From contig NZ_JAATNG010000003.1 in the NCBI RefSeq assembly GCF_013184805.1, positions 186,001-250,000 on the forward strand: DNA of 64,000 bases. Direction: 5' to 3'. The notes below the pieces were generated by a model, which saw only the letters and a program-made list of their open reading frames with translations, searched no databases and was not told the origin of the DNA. This stretch comes from Pseudoruegeria sp. HB172150. GTDB taxonomy: Bacteria; Pseudomonadota; Alphaproteobacteria; Rhodobacterales; Rhodobacteraceae. The translations under genes were made by a program, and so were the position numbers. Positions 26,481 through 35,991 of this stretch are shown here, piece by piece; the first letter of the stretch is position 1; each line of letters begins with the position of its first letter.

Positions 26481-26502
26481 AGGCTCGCCGGTGGCGGGCC
26501 TT
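26481..26502. terminator. Hairpin between grpE and mutS
   Basis: AGGCTCGCC (26481-26489) and GGCGGGCCT (26493-26501) form a 9-bp stem with one G-T pair and a three-base loop, followed on the plus strand by TTAATGCTTT. It abuts the mutS stop codon and may serve both convergent genes. Confidence 0.55.
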
Positions 26503-29149
26503 AATGCTTTCTGGCGAGGTCCTTCAGCTCATAGATGAGGTTCAGCGCCTCTTTCGGGGTCAGTTCGTCGGGGTGAACCTGTGCGAGTTTTTCGTCGAGC
26601 GGTGAGGGGCCGGCGGGTTTCGGGGGCGGTGCGGCCGGGGCGGCGGAGAAGAGGGGGAGGTCGTCGAGGAGCTGCTTGGCGCCGGATTTGCCGGAGCGGG
26701 CGCCTTCCTCCAGCTGCGAGAGGACGTCGCGGGCGCGGTCGACGACGGAGGCCGGAAGACCGGCGAGGCGGGCGACCTGCACGCCGTAGCTGCGGTCGGC
26801 GGCGCCCTTGTGGACCTCGTGCAGGAAGATCACGTCGCCCTCGTATTCCTTGACCGCGACCGTGGCGTTTTCGACGCCGGAGAGGCGGTCGGCGAGCTGG
26901 GTCAGCTCGTGGTAATGGGTGGCGAACAGCGCGCGGCAGCGGTTGACGTCGTGCAGGTGTTCCAGCGTGGCCCAGGCGATCGAAAGGCCGTCATAGGTGG
27001 CTGTGCCGCGGCCGATTTCATCGAGGATGACGAGCGCGCGGTCGTCGGCCTGGTTCAGGATCGCGGCGGTTTCGACCATCTCGACCATGAAGGTTGAGCG
27101 GCCTCGGGCAAGGTCGTCGGAGGCGCCGACGCGGGAGAAAAGCTGGCTGACGACGCCGATATGCGCGGCGCGGGCGGGGACGAAGCTGCCCATCTGCGCC
27201 AGCAGCGCGATCAGGGCGTTCTGGCGCAGGAAGGTGGATTTGCCCGCCATGTTGGGGCCGGTCAGCAGCCAGACGGCGCTGTGATCCTCGCCGCCGGACA
27301 GGTCGCAGTCGTTGGCGATGAACGGTGCGCCGCCCTGCGCGCGGAGCGCGCGTTCCACGACAGGGTGGCGGCCGCTGTCGATCTCGAAACCGCGGCTGTC
27401 GTCGACGGTGGGGCGGCACCAGTTTTCGGCCTGCGCCAGATCGGCGAGGGCGGTGGCGAGGTCTATTTCCGCAAGCGCGCGGGCGAGGGCGCCGAGAGGG
27501 CCCGCGTTGTCCAGAACTTTTGCACGAAGCCCTTCGTAGAGACGCTTTTCGATCTCGTCGGCGCGGCCGGCGGCGTTGAGGATTTTCGTCTCCATCTCGC
27601 TTAATTCCACCGTCGTGAAGCGCACGGCGTTGGCGGTGGTCTGGCGATGGATGAAGCGGTCGGAATGCGGCGGCGACAGCATCTTTTCCGCGTGGGTCGC
27701 GGTGCATTCGATGAAGTAGCCCAGCACGTTGTTGTGCCGGATCTTCAGCGACGTGATGCCGGTGGCCTGTGCGAATTCCGCCTGCATTCCGGCGATGACG
27801 CCGCGGCCCTCGTCGCGGAGCTTGCGGGTGTCGTCCAGTTCCTCGTCATAATCTTCGGCGATGAAGCCGCCGTCGCGGACAAGGAGCGGCGGTTCGGCGA
27901 CAAGGGCCTGATCGAGGCCGTCGAGCAGTTCGTCATGGCCGGTCAGGTCGGTGGCGGCCCTGGCGATCAGATCGGGCAGGTCGCGGCCCGAGAGTTTTCC
28001 GGCGATGCCCAGCGCCTGACCCAGCCCGTTGCGGATCGCGGCGAGGTCGCGGGGGCCGGCGCGGTCGAGGGCGAGGCGGGACAGGGCGCGGTCGATGTCG
28101 GGGACCTTGCGGAGGTCGTCGCGCAGGCCGTCGGCGAGGCGGCGGTCCTCGGTGAAAAGCGTGACGGCGTCGAGCCGCGCGCGGATCGTGTCGAGCTGGC
28201 GTGACGGGCTGGACAGACGGCGTTCCAGCAGGCGGGCGCCGCCGGCGGTGACGGTGCGGTCGATGGCATGCAGCAGCGAGCCGTCGCGGCCGCCGGACAG
28301 GGAATGCGTGAGTTCGAGGTTGCGGCGCGTGGCGGCGTCGATCTGGACGGTCTGGCTGGCGGCCTCGCGCACCGGGGCGCGCAGCAGCGGCAGTTTGCCC
28401 TTCTGGGTGATGTCGAGGTAATCGACGATGGCGCCCATCGCGGCGACCTCGGCGCGGGTGAAGCTGCCGAAGGCGTCGAGGGAGCCAACCTGAAACAGCT
28501 CTGTCAGGCGCCTTTCGCCATTGGTGCTGTCGAAACTGGCACGGGAGAGCGGGGTAGAGACACCGCCGAGATCAGAAACTAACCCGGCCAGTTCCGTTTC
28601 GTTCGTCTCGGACAGCACGACCTCTCGCGGGGTGATCCGGGCGAGTTCCGGCGACAGGCGGCTGCGGGCGCAGGGCATGACGCGGAAAGCGCCGGTGGAG
28701 ATGTCGACCCATGCCAGCGCGCCCTCATCCCGGACCTCTGCATAGGCGGCGAGGAAGTTGTGGCGGCGCGCCTCGAGCAGCGATTCCTCGGTCAACGTGC
28801 CCGGGGTGACAAGGCGCACCACGTCGCGTTTGACCACGGATTTGGAACCGCGTTTCTTCGCCTCCGCCGGATCCTCAAGCTGTTCGCAGACGCCGACGCG
28901 GAACCCCTTGCGGATCAGGGTCAGCAGGTAGCCCTCGGCCGAATGGACCGGCACGCCGCACATCGGGATGTCTTCGCCCAGATGCTTGCCGCGCTTGGTA
29001 AGCGCAATGTCCAGCGCCGCCGCGGCCTGGACCGCGTCATCAAAGAACATCTCGTAGAAATCGCCCATCCGGTAGAACAGCAGCGCGTCGGGGTTCTTCC
29101 CCTTGATCTCGAGATACTGCGCCATCATCGGCGTCATCGCGGCTGTCAC
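26501..29149 (-). CDS. mutS: DNA mismatch repair protein MutS
   Basis: Mismatch-recognition ATPase of 882 residues. The N-terminal mismatch-binding loop [12 protein letters not shown] holds the Phe-x-Glu that stacks on the mispair. The C-terminal ATPase has Walker [16 protein letters not shown], the STFMVEM signature, Walker [16 protein letters not shown] and FATHYHEL. The tail carries a helix-turn-helix dimer motif. GTG at 29149 is preferred because AGGGGG lies seven bases upstream; the ATG at 29137 would remove four residues. Divergent from the malic enzyme gene. Confidence 0.97.
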   Translation of the reverse strand: MTAAMTPMMAQYLEIKGKNPDALLFYRMGDFYEMFFDDAVQAAAALDIALTKRGKHLGEDIPMCGVPVHSAEGYLLTLIRKGFRVGVCEQLEDPAEAKKRGSKSVVKRDVVRLVTPGTLTEESLLEARRHNFLAAYAEVRDEGALAWVDISTGAFRVMPCARSRLSPELARITPREVVLSETNETELAGLVSDLGGVSTPLSRASFDSTNGERRLTELFQVGSLDAFGSFTRAEVAAMGAIVDYLDITQKGKLPLLRAPVREAASQTVQIDAATRRNLELTHSLSGGRDGSLLHAIDRTVTAGGARLLERRLSSPSRQLDTIRARLDAVTLFTEDRRLADGLRDDLRKVPDIDRALSRLALDRAGPRDLAAIRNGLGQALGIAGKLSGRDLPDLIARAATDLTGHDELLDGLDQALVAEPPLLVRDGGFIAEDYDEELDDTRKLRDEGRGVIAGMQAEFAQATGITSLKIRHNNVLGYFIECTATHAEKMLSPPHSDRFIHRQTTANAVRFTTVELSEMETKILNAAGRADEIEKRLYEGLRAKVLDNAGPLGALARALAEIDLATALADLAQAENWCRPTVDDSRGFEIDSGRHPVVERALRAQGGAPFIANDCDLSGGEDHSAVWLLTGPNMAGKSTFLRQNALIALLAQMGSFVPARAAHIGVVSQLFSRVGASDDLARGRSTFMVEMVETAAILNQADDRALVILDEIGRGTATYDGLSIAWATLEHLHDVNRCRALFATHYHELTQLADRLSGVENATVAVKEYEGDVIFLHEVHKGAADRSYGVQVARLAGLPASVVDRARDVLSQLEEGARSGKSGAKQLLDDLPLFSAAPAAPPPKPAGPSPLDEKLAQVHPDELTPKEALNLIYELKDLARKH

Positions 29150-29234
29150 GCCTTTTCCCCCTGCTCGGATTTCGCAGGACCTTACAAATCCGGGCTGTGA
29201 CCCGCAATTCGAGTTTCGGTTGAGCGCGCGGGGC

Positions 29235-29246
29235 GGTGGCGCTAAC
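29235..29246. promoter_or_regulatory. LacI-type operator-like sequence before maeB
   Basis: GGTGGCGCTAAC matches the perfect palindrome at 5697-5708 at 10 of 12 positions and keeps the right half GCGCTAAC. It lies 31 bases before the maeB start and overlaps the possible promoter TTGAGC-N17-TAACAC (29220-29248). Confidence 0.4.
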
Positions 29247-29276
29247 ACTATCCGTCTACGAGGGAGGAGACAGGCC

Positions 29277-31532
29277 ATGGCGATGCAGAAGCATACGCGC
29301 CAGGAAGCTTTGACATTTCATCTTGAACCGACGCCCGGCAAGCTGGGCATCCACGCGACCGTACCGATGGCGACGCAGCGCGACCTGTCGCTGGCTTACT
29401 CGCCCGGCGTGGCCGTGCCGTGCGAGGTGATCGCCGAGGATCCGGGCACAGCCTATGACTACACCGCCAAGGGGAACATGGTCGCCGTGATTTCCAACGG
29501 GACGGCAGTGCTGGGGCTGGGGAACCTTGGCGCGCTGGCGTCGAAGCCGGTGATGGAAGGCAAGGCGGTGCTGTTCAAACGGTTCGCCGACGTGAATTCC
29601 GTCGATATCGAGCTGGATACCGAGGATCCGGATGAGTTCATCAAGGCGGTGAAGCTGATGGCGCCGACCTTTGGCGGCATCAACCTTGAGGACATCAAGG
29701 CGCCGGAATGCTTCATCATCGAGCAGCAGCTCAAGGAGATGTGCGACATCCCGGTGTTTCACGACGACCAGCATGGGACGGCGGTGATCTGTGCCGCCGG
29801 GCTGATCAACGCGCTACACCTGTCGGGCAAGAAGATCGAGGACGTGAAGATCGTGCTGAACGGCGCGGGGGCCGCGGGAATCGCCTGTATCGAGCTTTTG
29901 AAGAGCATGGGCGCGCGGCATGAGAACTGCATCGCCTGCGATACCAAGGGGGTCATCTATCAGGGTCGCACCGAGGGGATGAACCAGTGGAAATCCGCGC
30001 ATGCGATCAAGACCGACCTGCGGTCGCTGGAAGAGGCGATGGCGGGGGCGGACGTGTTCCTTGGGGTGTCGGTGAAGGGCGCCGTGACGCAGGACATGGT
30101 GGCGTCGATGGCGGACAAGCCGGTGATCTTTGCCATGGCGAACCCGGACCCGGAGATCACGCCGGAAGAGGCGCATGCAGTGCGTCCGGACGCCATCGTG
30201 GCGACGGGGCGGTCGGATTACCCGAACCAGGTGAACAACGTCCTTGGGTTCCCGTACCTGTTCCGCGGGGCCCTGGACGTCCATGCCCGGGCGATCAATG
30301 ACGAGATGAAAATCGCCTGCGCCTCGGCGCTGGCAGAGCTGGCGCGGCAGGAGGTGCCGGACGAGGTGGCGGTCGCCTATGGGCGCAAATTGTCCTTTGG
30401 CAGAGACTATATTATTCCGACTCCCTTCGATCCGCGGCTGATCCACATGATCCCGCCAGCGGTGGCCGAGGCGGGGATGCGGACCGGCGTGGCGCGCAAG
30501 GATATCGAGGATATGGATGCGTACCGGCACAGTCTGCGAGCGCGGATGGATCCGACCGCGTCGATCCTGAACGGCATCAACTCTCGCGCGCGGGCGAAGC
30601 AGGCGACGATGATCTTCGCCGAGGGCGACGATCCGCGGGTGCTGCGCGCGGCTGTGGCGTATCAGCGGAACGGGTTCGGGCGCGCGCTGGTCGTCGGGCG
30701 CGAAGTAGATGTGAAGGAGAAGCTGCAGGCCGAGGGGCTGGCGGATGCGATGCGGGAGCTGCGGATCGTGAACGCGGCGAATACGGAGCATCTGGAGACC
30801 TACAAGGCGTTTCTCTACGACCGGCTGAAGCGCAAGGGCGTGGACCAGCAGGATGTGCACCGGCTGGCGGCGCGGGACCGGCACGTTTTCGCGGCGCTGA
30901 TGCTGGCACACGGGCATGGCGACGGGATGATCACCGGGGCGACGCGGAAGTCGGCGCATGTGCTGCAGCTGATCAACCACGTGTTCGACGTGTCGGATCA
31001 GGACGATGCGGTGGGGGTGACGGCGATCCTGCATCGTGGGCGGATCGTGATGATCGCGGACACGCTGGTGCATGAATGGCCGGATGAAGAAGACCTGGCG
31101 ATGATTGCCGAACGCGCCGCCGCGGTGGCGCGGAGCCTGGGGATGGAGCCGCGGGTGGCGTTCGTCAGCTTCTCGACCTTCGGATATCCGGTGTCGGAAC
31201 GGGCGGAGAAGATGCACAAGGCGGCGGCCGTGCTGGATAAGCGCGGCGCGGATTTCGAGTACGAGGGGGAGATGACGGTCGACGTCGCGCTGAACACACG
31301 GATGCAGGCGCATTACCCGTTCCAGCGGCTGACCGGACCGGCAAATATCCTCGTGGTTCCGGCGCGGCATTCGGCCTCGATCTCGGTCAAGCTGATGCAG
31401 GAGATGGCGGGCGCCTCGATCATCGGGCCGATCCTGACCGGCGTCGACAAGCCGATCCAGATCTGCCAGGCATCATCCTCGGTGAACGACATCCTGAACA
31501 TGGCGGTGTTCGCGGCGGCGGAGGCGGGGTAG
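29277..31532 (+). CDS. maeB: NADP-dependent malic enzyme with phosphotransacetylase domain
   Basis: A 751-residue MaeB-type enzyme converting malate to pyruvate and CO2 with NADP. The malic domain holds [23 protein letters not shown] and the nucleotide loop [13 protein letters not shown]. From about residue 430 a phosphate acetyl/butyryl-transferase-like domain follows, which in this family is regulatory (acetyl-CoA response) rather than proven catalytic. ATG at 29277 follows GGAGGAGA; the open frame further upstream lies over the mutS start and has no similarity. A LacI-type half-operator in the promoter suggests carbon-source control. Confidence 0.96.
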   Translation: MAMQKHTRQEALTFHLEPTPGKLGIHATVPMATQRDLSLAYSPGVAVPCEVIAEDPGTAYDYTAKGNMVAVISNGTAVLGLGNLGALASKPVMEGKAVLFKRFADVNSVDIELDTEDPDEFIKAVKLMAPTFGGINLEDIKAPECFIIEQQLKEMCDIPVFHDDQHGTAVICAAGLINALHLSGKKIEDVKIVLNGAGAAGIACIELLKSMGARHENCIACDTKGVIYQGRTEGMNQWKSAHAIKTDLRSLEEAMAGADVFLGVSVKGAVTQDMVASMADKPVIFAMANPDPEITPEEAHAVRPDAIVATGRSDYPNQVNNVLGFPYLFRGALDVHARAINDEMKIACASALAELARQEVPDEVAVAYGRKLSFGRDYIIPTPFDPRLIHMIPPAVAEAGMRTGVARKDIEDMDAYRHSLRARMDPTASILNGINSRARAKQATMIFAEGDDPRVLRAAVAYQRNGFGRALVVGREVDVKEKLQAEGLADAMRELRIVNAANTEHLETYKAFLYDRLKRKGVDQQDVHRLAARDRHVFAALMLAHGHGDGMITGATRKSAHVLQLINHVFDVSDQDDAVGVTAILHRGRIVMIADTLVHEWPDEEDLAMIAERAAAVARSLGMEPRVAFVSFSTFGYPVSERAEKMHKAAAVLDKRGADFEYEGEMTVDVALNTRMQAHYPFQRLTGPANILVVPARHSASISVKLMQEMAGASIIGPILTGVDKPIQICQASSSVNDILNMAVFAAAEAG

Positions 31533-31564
31533 GTTCCGGGCTCCGGTTCCGGCGGCGGGTGCGG

Positions 31565-31622
31565 AGGGGGCTCTGCCCCCGCGCCTGCGGCGCCCCCCGG
31601 GATATTTTTGACCAGAAGAAGC
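31565..31622 (+). repeat. Dispersed intergenic repeat, copy B, with GC hairpins
   Basis: GGGGGCTCTGCCCCC and GCGCCTGCGGCGC hairpins are followed directly by the 24-base element GGGATATTTTT...CCAGAAGAAGC (31599-31622), also found at 26452-26475. The hairpins followed by a T run could terminate maeB transcription. Confidence 0.75.
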
Positions 31623-31685
31623 GGGATCGGTTTCGGCTTGTGTCCGCGCGGTTCACATTTAGCCTGACCGCGAAGGAGCGTGCCT

Positions 31686-32594
31686 ATGAACGACCATGTC
31701 ACCACCCACCAGGCCGAGGAAGACGCGCGGAACGAGGCGATCCTGATCTATGTTAACGGGCGGATCGTGCCGAAGGCGGAGGCCGTGGTCAGCGTCTATG
31801 ACAGCGGCTTCATGCTGGGGGACGGCGTGTGGGAGGGGCTGCGGCTTTATAACGGGCGCTGGGCGTTCCTGGATGAGCATCTGGACCGGCTGTTCGAGGC
31901 GGCCAAGGCGATCGACCTGGATATCGGGATGGATCGTAGCGGGATCGAAACAGCCTTGTTAGAGACGCAAATTTCCAACGGGATGGAGACTGATGCCCAT
32001 GCGCGGCTGATGGTGACGCGCGGGGTCAAGGCGCGGCCGTTCCAGCATCCGTCGCTGTCGCGGCAGGGGCCGACGGTGGCGATCATCATGGAGCATTCCA
32101 AGCCGTCGATCCCGCGGCCGATTCGGCTGGCCACGGTGCCGCATATCCGCGGGTTGCCAATGACGCAGGACCCGAAGCTGAATTCCCATTCCAAACTGAA
32201 CTGCATCCTCGCCTGCATCGCCGCCGAGAAGGCAGGGGCGGACGAGGCGCTGATGCTGGATGTGCATGGTTTCGTGAACACGACGAATGCCTGCAACTTC
32301 TTCATCGTGCGGAAGGGGGAGGTTTGGACCTCGACCGGCGATTACTGCATGAACGGGATCACCCGGCGGAAGGTGATTGATTTATGCCGGGAGGACGGGA
32401 TTCCGGTGTTCGAGCGGAACTATTCGCTGGTCGATACCTATGGCGCAGACGAGGCGTTCCTGACCGGGACGTTCGGCGCACAGACGCCGGTGGGGGAGAT
32501 CGACGGGCGGGTGATCGGGAGCGGAGAGATGGGGCCGGTGACCGAGCGGATTCGCGGGCTTTACAAGGCACTGATCGAACGGACCTGCGCCTGA
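31686..32594 (+). CDS. Class IV (branched-chain-like) aminotransferase
   Basis: A 302-residue PLP enzyme of fold type IV, related to branched-chain and D-amino acid aminotransferases and aminodeoxychorismate lyase. It contains VYDSGFMLGDGVWEGLRLYNG, the PLP lysine probably in SHSKLNCILA, EALMLDVHGFVNTTNACNFFIV, and FLTGTFGAQTPVGEIDGR. Which amino acid it uses cannot be told. The ATG at 31686 has AAGGAG seven bases upstream. Its stop shares one base with the next gene (TGATG), so the two are translated together, suggesting a joint pathway. Confidence 0.85.
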   Translation: MNDHVTTHQAEEDARNEAILIYVNGRIVPKAEAVVSVYDSGFMLGDGVWEGLRLYNGRWAFLDEHLDRLFEAAKAIDLDIGMDRSGIETALLETQISNGMETDAHARLMVTRGVKARPFQHPSLSRQGPTVAIIMEHSKPSIPRPIRLATVPHIRGLPMTQDPKLNSHSKLNCILACIAAEKAGADEALMLDVHGFVNTTNACNFFIVRKGEVWTSTGDYCMNGITRRKVIDLCREDGIPVFERNYSLVDTYGADEAFLTGTFGAQTPVGEIDGRVIGSGEMGPVTERIRGLYKALIERTCA

Positions 32595-33325
32595 TGCGGA
32601 TCGCGATGTGGTCGGGGCCGCGCAACCTGTCGACGGCGATGATGTATGCCTTCGCGCAGCGCGGCGACTGCGCGGTGACGGATGAGCCGTTCTATGCGGC
32701 CTATCTGGCGGCAACCGGGCTGGCGCATCCGATGCGCGAGGAGGTGCTGGCGTCGCAGCCGCAGGATGCCGGGGCGGTCGGTGCGGCGCTGGCGGCGCCG
32801 GCGCCGGGCGGCAGGGCGAACTGGTATCAGAAGCACATGGTGCAGCACATGCTGCCGGGATTTCCGCGAGACTGGATGGCGGGTGTGCGGCATGTGTTCC
32901 TGATCCGGCATCCGGCGCGGGTGGTGGTGAGTTTCGCGAAGGGGTACGAGGCGCTGACGCTGGAGGATGTGGGTTTCGTCCAGCAGGCGGAGCTGTTCGA
33001 GTACCTGTCGGAGCGCGGCGAGGCGCCGCTGGTGATCGACAGCTACGACATACGGCAGGACCCTGAAGCGATGCTGACGGCACTTTGCCTGGCGCTTGGT
33101 ATCAGGTTCGATCCGGCGATGCTGTCCTGGCCGGAGGGCGGCCGCGCGGAAGACGGGGTCTGGGCGGCGCACTGGTACAAGTCGCTGCACCGCACGACCG
33201 GGTTCGCCGGACCGGAAGGGGATCTGCCCGTACTGGACAGCCGGCTTGCGGAGATGGTTGAGGCGGCGATGCCGTCCTATCGCGTGATGGAAGCGCGGAA
33301 GATCAGGCCAGCGTCGCGCGGGTGA
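32594..33325 (+). CDS. Sulfotransferase-like P-loop protein
   Basis: A 243-residue protein starting MRIAMWSGPRNLSTAMMYAF. The GPRNLSTA segment stands where sulfotransferases bind the 5'-phosphosulfate, and VFLIRHPARVVVSF corresponds to the 3'-phosphate site. The family is often annotated as branched-chain-aminotransferase-like, perhaps because it follows an aminotransferase gene as here. The acceptor is unknown. Its 3' end overlaps the convergent DUF1810 gene by 23 bases. Confidence 0.75.
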   Translation: MRIAMWSGPRNLSTAMMYAFAQRGDCAVTDEPFYAAYLAATGLAHPMREEVLASQPQDAGAVGAALAAPAPGGRANWYQKHMVQHMLPGFPRDWMAGVRHVFLIRHPARVVVSFAKGYEALTLEDVGFVQQAELFEYLSERGEAPLVIDSYDIRQDPEAMLTALCLALGIRFDPAMLSWPEGGRAEDGVWAAHWYKSLHRTTGFAGPEGDLPVLDSRLAEMVEAAMPSYRVMEARKIRPASRG

Positions 33326-33716
33326 CCGGGCATCTTTCGCCTTTGTAGAGACGATTGAGCACCTTTGCGAAGCTATCGGGCGCGCCGGGCGTGGCCTCGA
33401 ACAGCGTCATAGAGGAGCGGACCTTCAGCGCATCGACCGGCCCGAGGATATCCACCGGATCGGTGCCCTCGTGGATGAGGAGCAGGTCAGCCACTTCAAT
33501 CAGATGCGGGCCGAGGACAGGGTGGGCAAGATAGTCGGCTGCTTCCTGCAGACCCGACAGGCCGAAATGCCGGGCGCGGGGCGAGCGGCCGAGGGTTTCG
33601 AGCTGCGGAAAGACCCACCAGATCCAGTGGGTCACCTTCCGCCCGTCGCGCAGTTCGCGCAGGACCTGCGGCCAGACCTGTTCCTGCGCGTCGACGAATT
33701 CCTGAAGGGTTGCCAT
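33303..33716 (-). CDS. DUF1810 family protein
   Basis: A 137-residue protein of the DUF1810 family, seen in FVDAQEQVWPQVLRELRDG, HWIWWVFPQLETLGRSPRARHFGL and DALKVRSSMTLFEA. The family has no agreed function. It lies 30 bases downstream of argG on the same strand and may be co-transcribed. The 3' end runs over the end of the sulfotransferase-like gene. Confidence 0.88.
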   Translation of the reverse strand: MATLQEFVDAQEQVWPQVLRELRDGRKVTHWIWWVFPQLETLGRSPRARHFGLSGLQEAADYLAHPVLGPHLIEVADLLLIHEGTDPVDILGPVDALKVRSSMTLFEATPGAPDSFAKVLNRLYKGERCPVTRATLA

Positions 33717-33746
33717 GGACGTCCCCCTCGCGCCGGATTGCGGGTG

Positions 33747-34976
33747 TTACTTTTTCAGCCGCCGGTTCCGCGCCGCCAGCAGCTTGAGCCGCAGCGCGTT
33801 GAGCTGGATGAAGCCCTGCGCGTCCTTCTGGTCGTAGGCGCCTGCGTCTTCCTCGAACGTCACGTGCGCTTCGGAGTATAGGCTGTGATCGGACCAGCGG
33901 GCGACGGTGCGGGCGGAGCCCTTGTAAAGCTTGACGCGGACGGTGCCGGTCACATGCTCCTGGCTCTTGTCGATCAGGGCCTGCAGCATCTCTCGTTCCG
34001 GCGAGAACCAGAAGCCGTTGTAGATCAGCTCGGCATAGCGGGGCATGATCGAGTCCTTGAGGTGCCCGGAGCCGGAATCGAGGGTGATCTGTTCGATGCC
34101 GCGATGCGCCTCGAGCAGTATGGTGCCGCCCGGGGTTTCATACAGGCCGCGGGATTTCATGCCGACGAAACGGTTCTCGACAAGGTCGAGAATGCCGATG
34201 CCGTGTTTCGAGCCGAGTTCGTTCAGGCGGGTAAGGATCGTGGCGGGAGAGAGCATTTCGCCGTTGATAGAGACGGCATCGCCCTTTTCGAACCCGATCT
34301 CGACCATTTCCGGCGTGTCGGGGGCATCCTCTGGCCGGGTGATCCGCTGCAGCACGTATTCCGGCGCTTCCTCGGCGGGGTCTTCCAGAACGCGTCCCTC
34401 GGACGAGGTGTGCAGCAGGTTGGCGTCGACGGAGAACGGCGCCTCGCCACGCTTGTTCTTGGCGATCGGGATCTGGTTCTTCTCGGCGAAGTCGATGAGC
34501 TTCGTCCGCGAGGACAGGTCCCAGAGGCGCCATGGCGCGATCACCTTGATCTCTGGGTTCAGCGCGTAGGCGGCGAGTTCGAAGCGGACCTGGTCATTGC
34601 CCTTGCCGGTGGCGCCGTGAGAGACGGCATCCGCGCCGGTTTCTGCGGCGATCTCGACAAGGTGTTTGGAAATCAGCGGGCGGGCGATGGAAGTGCCGAG
34701 CAGATACTGGCCCTCGTACAGCGCGTTGGCGCGGAACATCGGGAACACGAAGTCGCGGACGAATTCCTCGCGCACATCCTCGATATAGATGTTCTCGGGC
34801 TTGATGCCGAGAAGTTCGGCCTTCTTGCGAGCCGGTTCCAGTTCCTCCCCCTGGCCGAGGTCGGCGGTGAAGGTCACGACCTCGCAGCCGTATTCCGTCT
34901 GCAGCCATTTCAGGATGATCGAGGTATCGAGGCCGCCGGAATAGGCCAGCACCACTTTTTTCGGCGCGTCGGACAT
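33747..34976 (-). CDS. argG: Argininosuccinate synthase
   Basis: ATP-dependent joining of citrulline and aspartate in arginine synthesis; 409 residues. The PP-loop [18 protein letters not shown] at residues 8-25, [15 protein letters not shown], the APWR segment and [14 protein letters not shown] are hallmark motifs. Divergent from a thioesterase gene with about 120 bases between, and followed by DUF1810. No ARG-box-like operator was recognised. Confidence 0.98.
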   Translation of the reverse strand: MSDAPKKVVLAYSGGLDTSIILKWLQTEYGCEVVTFTADLGQGEELEPARKKAELLGIKPENIYIEDVREEFVRDFVFPMFRANALYEGQYLLGTSIARPLISKHLVEIAAETGADAVSHGATGKGNDQVRFELAAYALNPEIKVIAPWRLWDLSSRTKLIDFAEKNQIPIAKNKRGEAPFSVDANLLHTSSEGRVLEDPAEEAPEYVLQRITRPEDAPDTPEMVEIGFEKGDAVSINGEMLSPATILTRLNELGSKHGIGILDLVENRFVGMKSRGLYETPGGTILLEAHRGIEQITLDSGSGHLKDSIMPRYAELIYNGFWFSPEREMLQALIDKSQEHVTGTVRVKLYKGSARTVARWSDHSLYSEAHVTFEEDAGAYDQKDAQGFIQLNALRLKLLAARNRRLKK

Positions 34977-35095
34977 GCATTGCTCCGCTATCAGGTATCC
35001 GGCGCCGTTTAGCGCGGGGCGCGGCGCTGGGCAAGGCGGGGTTGCGGCGCGGGGCGGGCGGTGGTTGGCTGGACCGGCGAAGACGGAGGGCGGAG

Positions 35096-35524
35096 ATGGG
35101 CGAGCGGCTGGAAGTTTTCCGGGGGGTGGTGCATCCGTGGCACCACGATCATTTCGGGCACATGAACGTGCGCCACTATGCGCCGTTCTTCGACGACGCG
35201 ACCTATCACATGTGGACGCTGCTGGGCGTGCCCTATTCCGAGATCATTCCCAAGTTCGGCGTGCATACGGTGTCGGCGAAGGCGACGACGAATTTCATCA
35301 AAGAGCTGGTGGCGGGGGATCTGGTGCGGATCGACGGGGCGATCACGCGGATCGGCGGGAAGAGCGCGACGCTGCATTTGCGGATGTTCCATGCGGATAC
35401 CGGGGAAATGCACGCGACATACGATCTGGTGGAGGTGTTCTTTGATCCGGAGACGCGGAAATCGGCGGAGATTCCGCAGGTGATCCGCGACCGGCTGACG
35501 CCCCATCTGGTGGAGTGCGACTAA
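35096..35524 (+). CDS. Hotdog-fold acyl-CoA thioesterase
   Basis: A 142-residue 4-hydroxybenzoyl-CoA-thioesterase-type hotdog protein. The active-site region [21 protein letters not shown] holds the conserved Asp and [23 protein letters not shown] is the second strand pair. It should hydrolyse an acyl-CoA, perhaps with a role like YbgC, but the substrate is open. The start at 35096 gives [10 protein letters not shown]; an upstream in-frame ATG adds 18 Arg-rich residues and is unlikely. Convergent four-base overlap with the Hpt gene. Confidence 0.87.
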   Translation: MGERLEVFRGVVHPWHHDHFGHMNVRHYAPFFDDATYHMWTLLGVPYSEIIPKFGVHTVSAKATTNFIKELVAGDLVRIDGAITRIGGKSATLHLRMFHADTGEMHATYDLVEVFFDPETRKSAEIPQVIRDRLTPHLVECD

Positions 35525-35853
35525 GCGGCGGCGATGCCGCTGAACCGGGCGAGGAATTCGGCGCGCGAAGTGTCGTGGGCCGAGAACAGGTCGTCCAGCC
35601 GTACGTCCTGCCCCTGTCCGGAAGTCGCCATACGTTCGCCCTGCGCGCAGAGGGTGGCCATCGTCGCGAAGCCGAGGTTGAGCGCGGAACCCTTCAGGAA
35701 ATGCAGTTTCAGGGCAAGGTCCGCCGGAGCCGGGGTGCCGCGCAGTTGATCCAGGACGGCATCCAGTTCTTCCAGGAACAGGCCAGCGACCTCGGCGAAG
35801 TCTTCGCTGCCGATTTCGCTTTGAAGTTCGTCGATGCGCTGCCAGTCGATCAC
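35521..35853 (-). CDS. Histidine phosphotransfer (Hpt) protein
   Basis: A 110-residue stand-alone Hpt domain from GTG 35853, which follows GGAGAGG. LALKLHFLKGSALNLGF contains the phosphorylatable His (residue 51), followed by the K-G-S that surrounds it in functional Hpt domains. It would shuttle phosphate between a hybrid kinase elsewhere and response regulators. A response regulator-phosphatase gene is divergent 138 bases away, so the two probably form one phosphorelay. A GTG at 35880 would add nine residues. Confidence 0.88.
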   Translation of the reverse strand: MIDWQRIDELQSEIGSEDFAEVAGLFLEELDAVLDQLRGTPAPADLALKLHFLKGSALNLGFATMATLCAQGERMATSGQGQDVRLDDLFSAHDTSRAEFLARFSGIAAA

Positions 35854-35991
35854 TGCCCTCTCCGGCCCGGGGACCGCCACAGAGTAGCGGTGCGGCCTGT
35901 GCGGTGGGTAAATGCGCGGCGGAAACTTTGTAAAATCGAAGGTTTATGCGGGTGTTAATCCTGGTGGGGCTAAACGGATGTCGCAACCGCC

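Noticed and set aside
29755-29771. parS-like TGTTTCACGACG in maeB
   Set aside because: Left half only, no palindrome, and it encodes the invariant FHDDQHG of malic enzyme.
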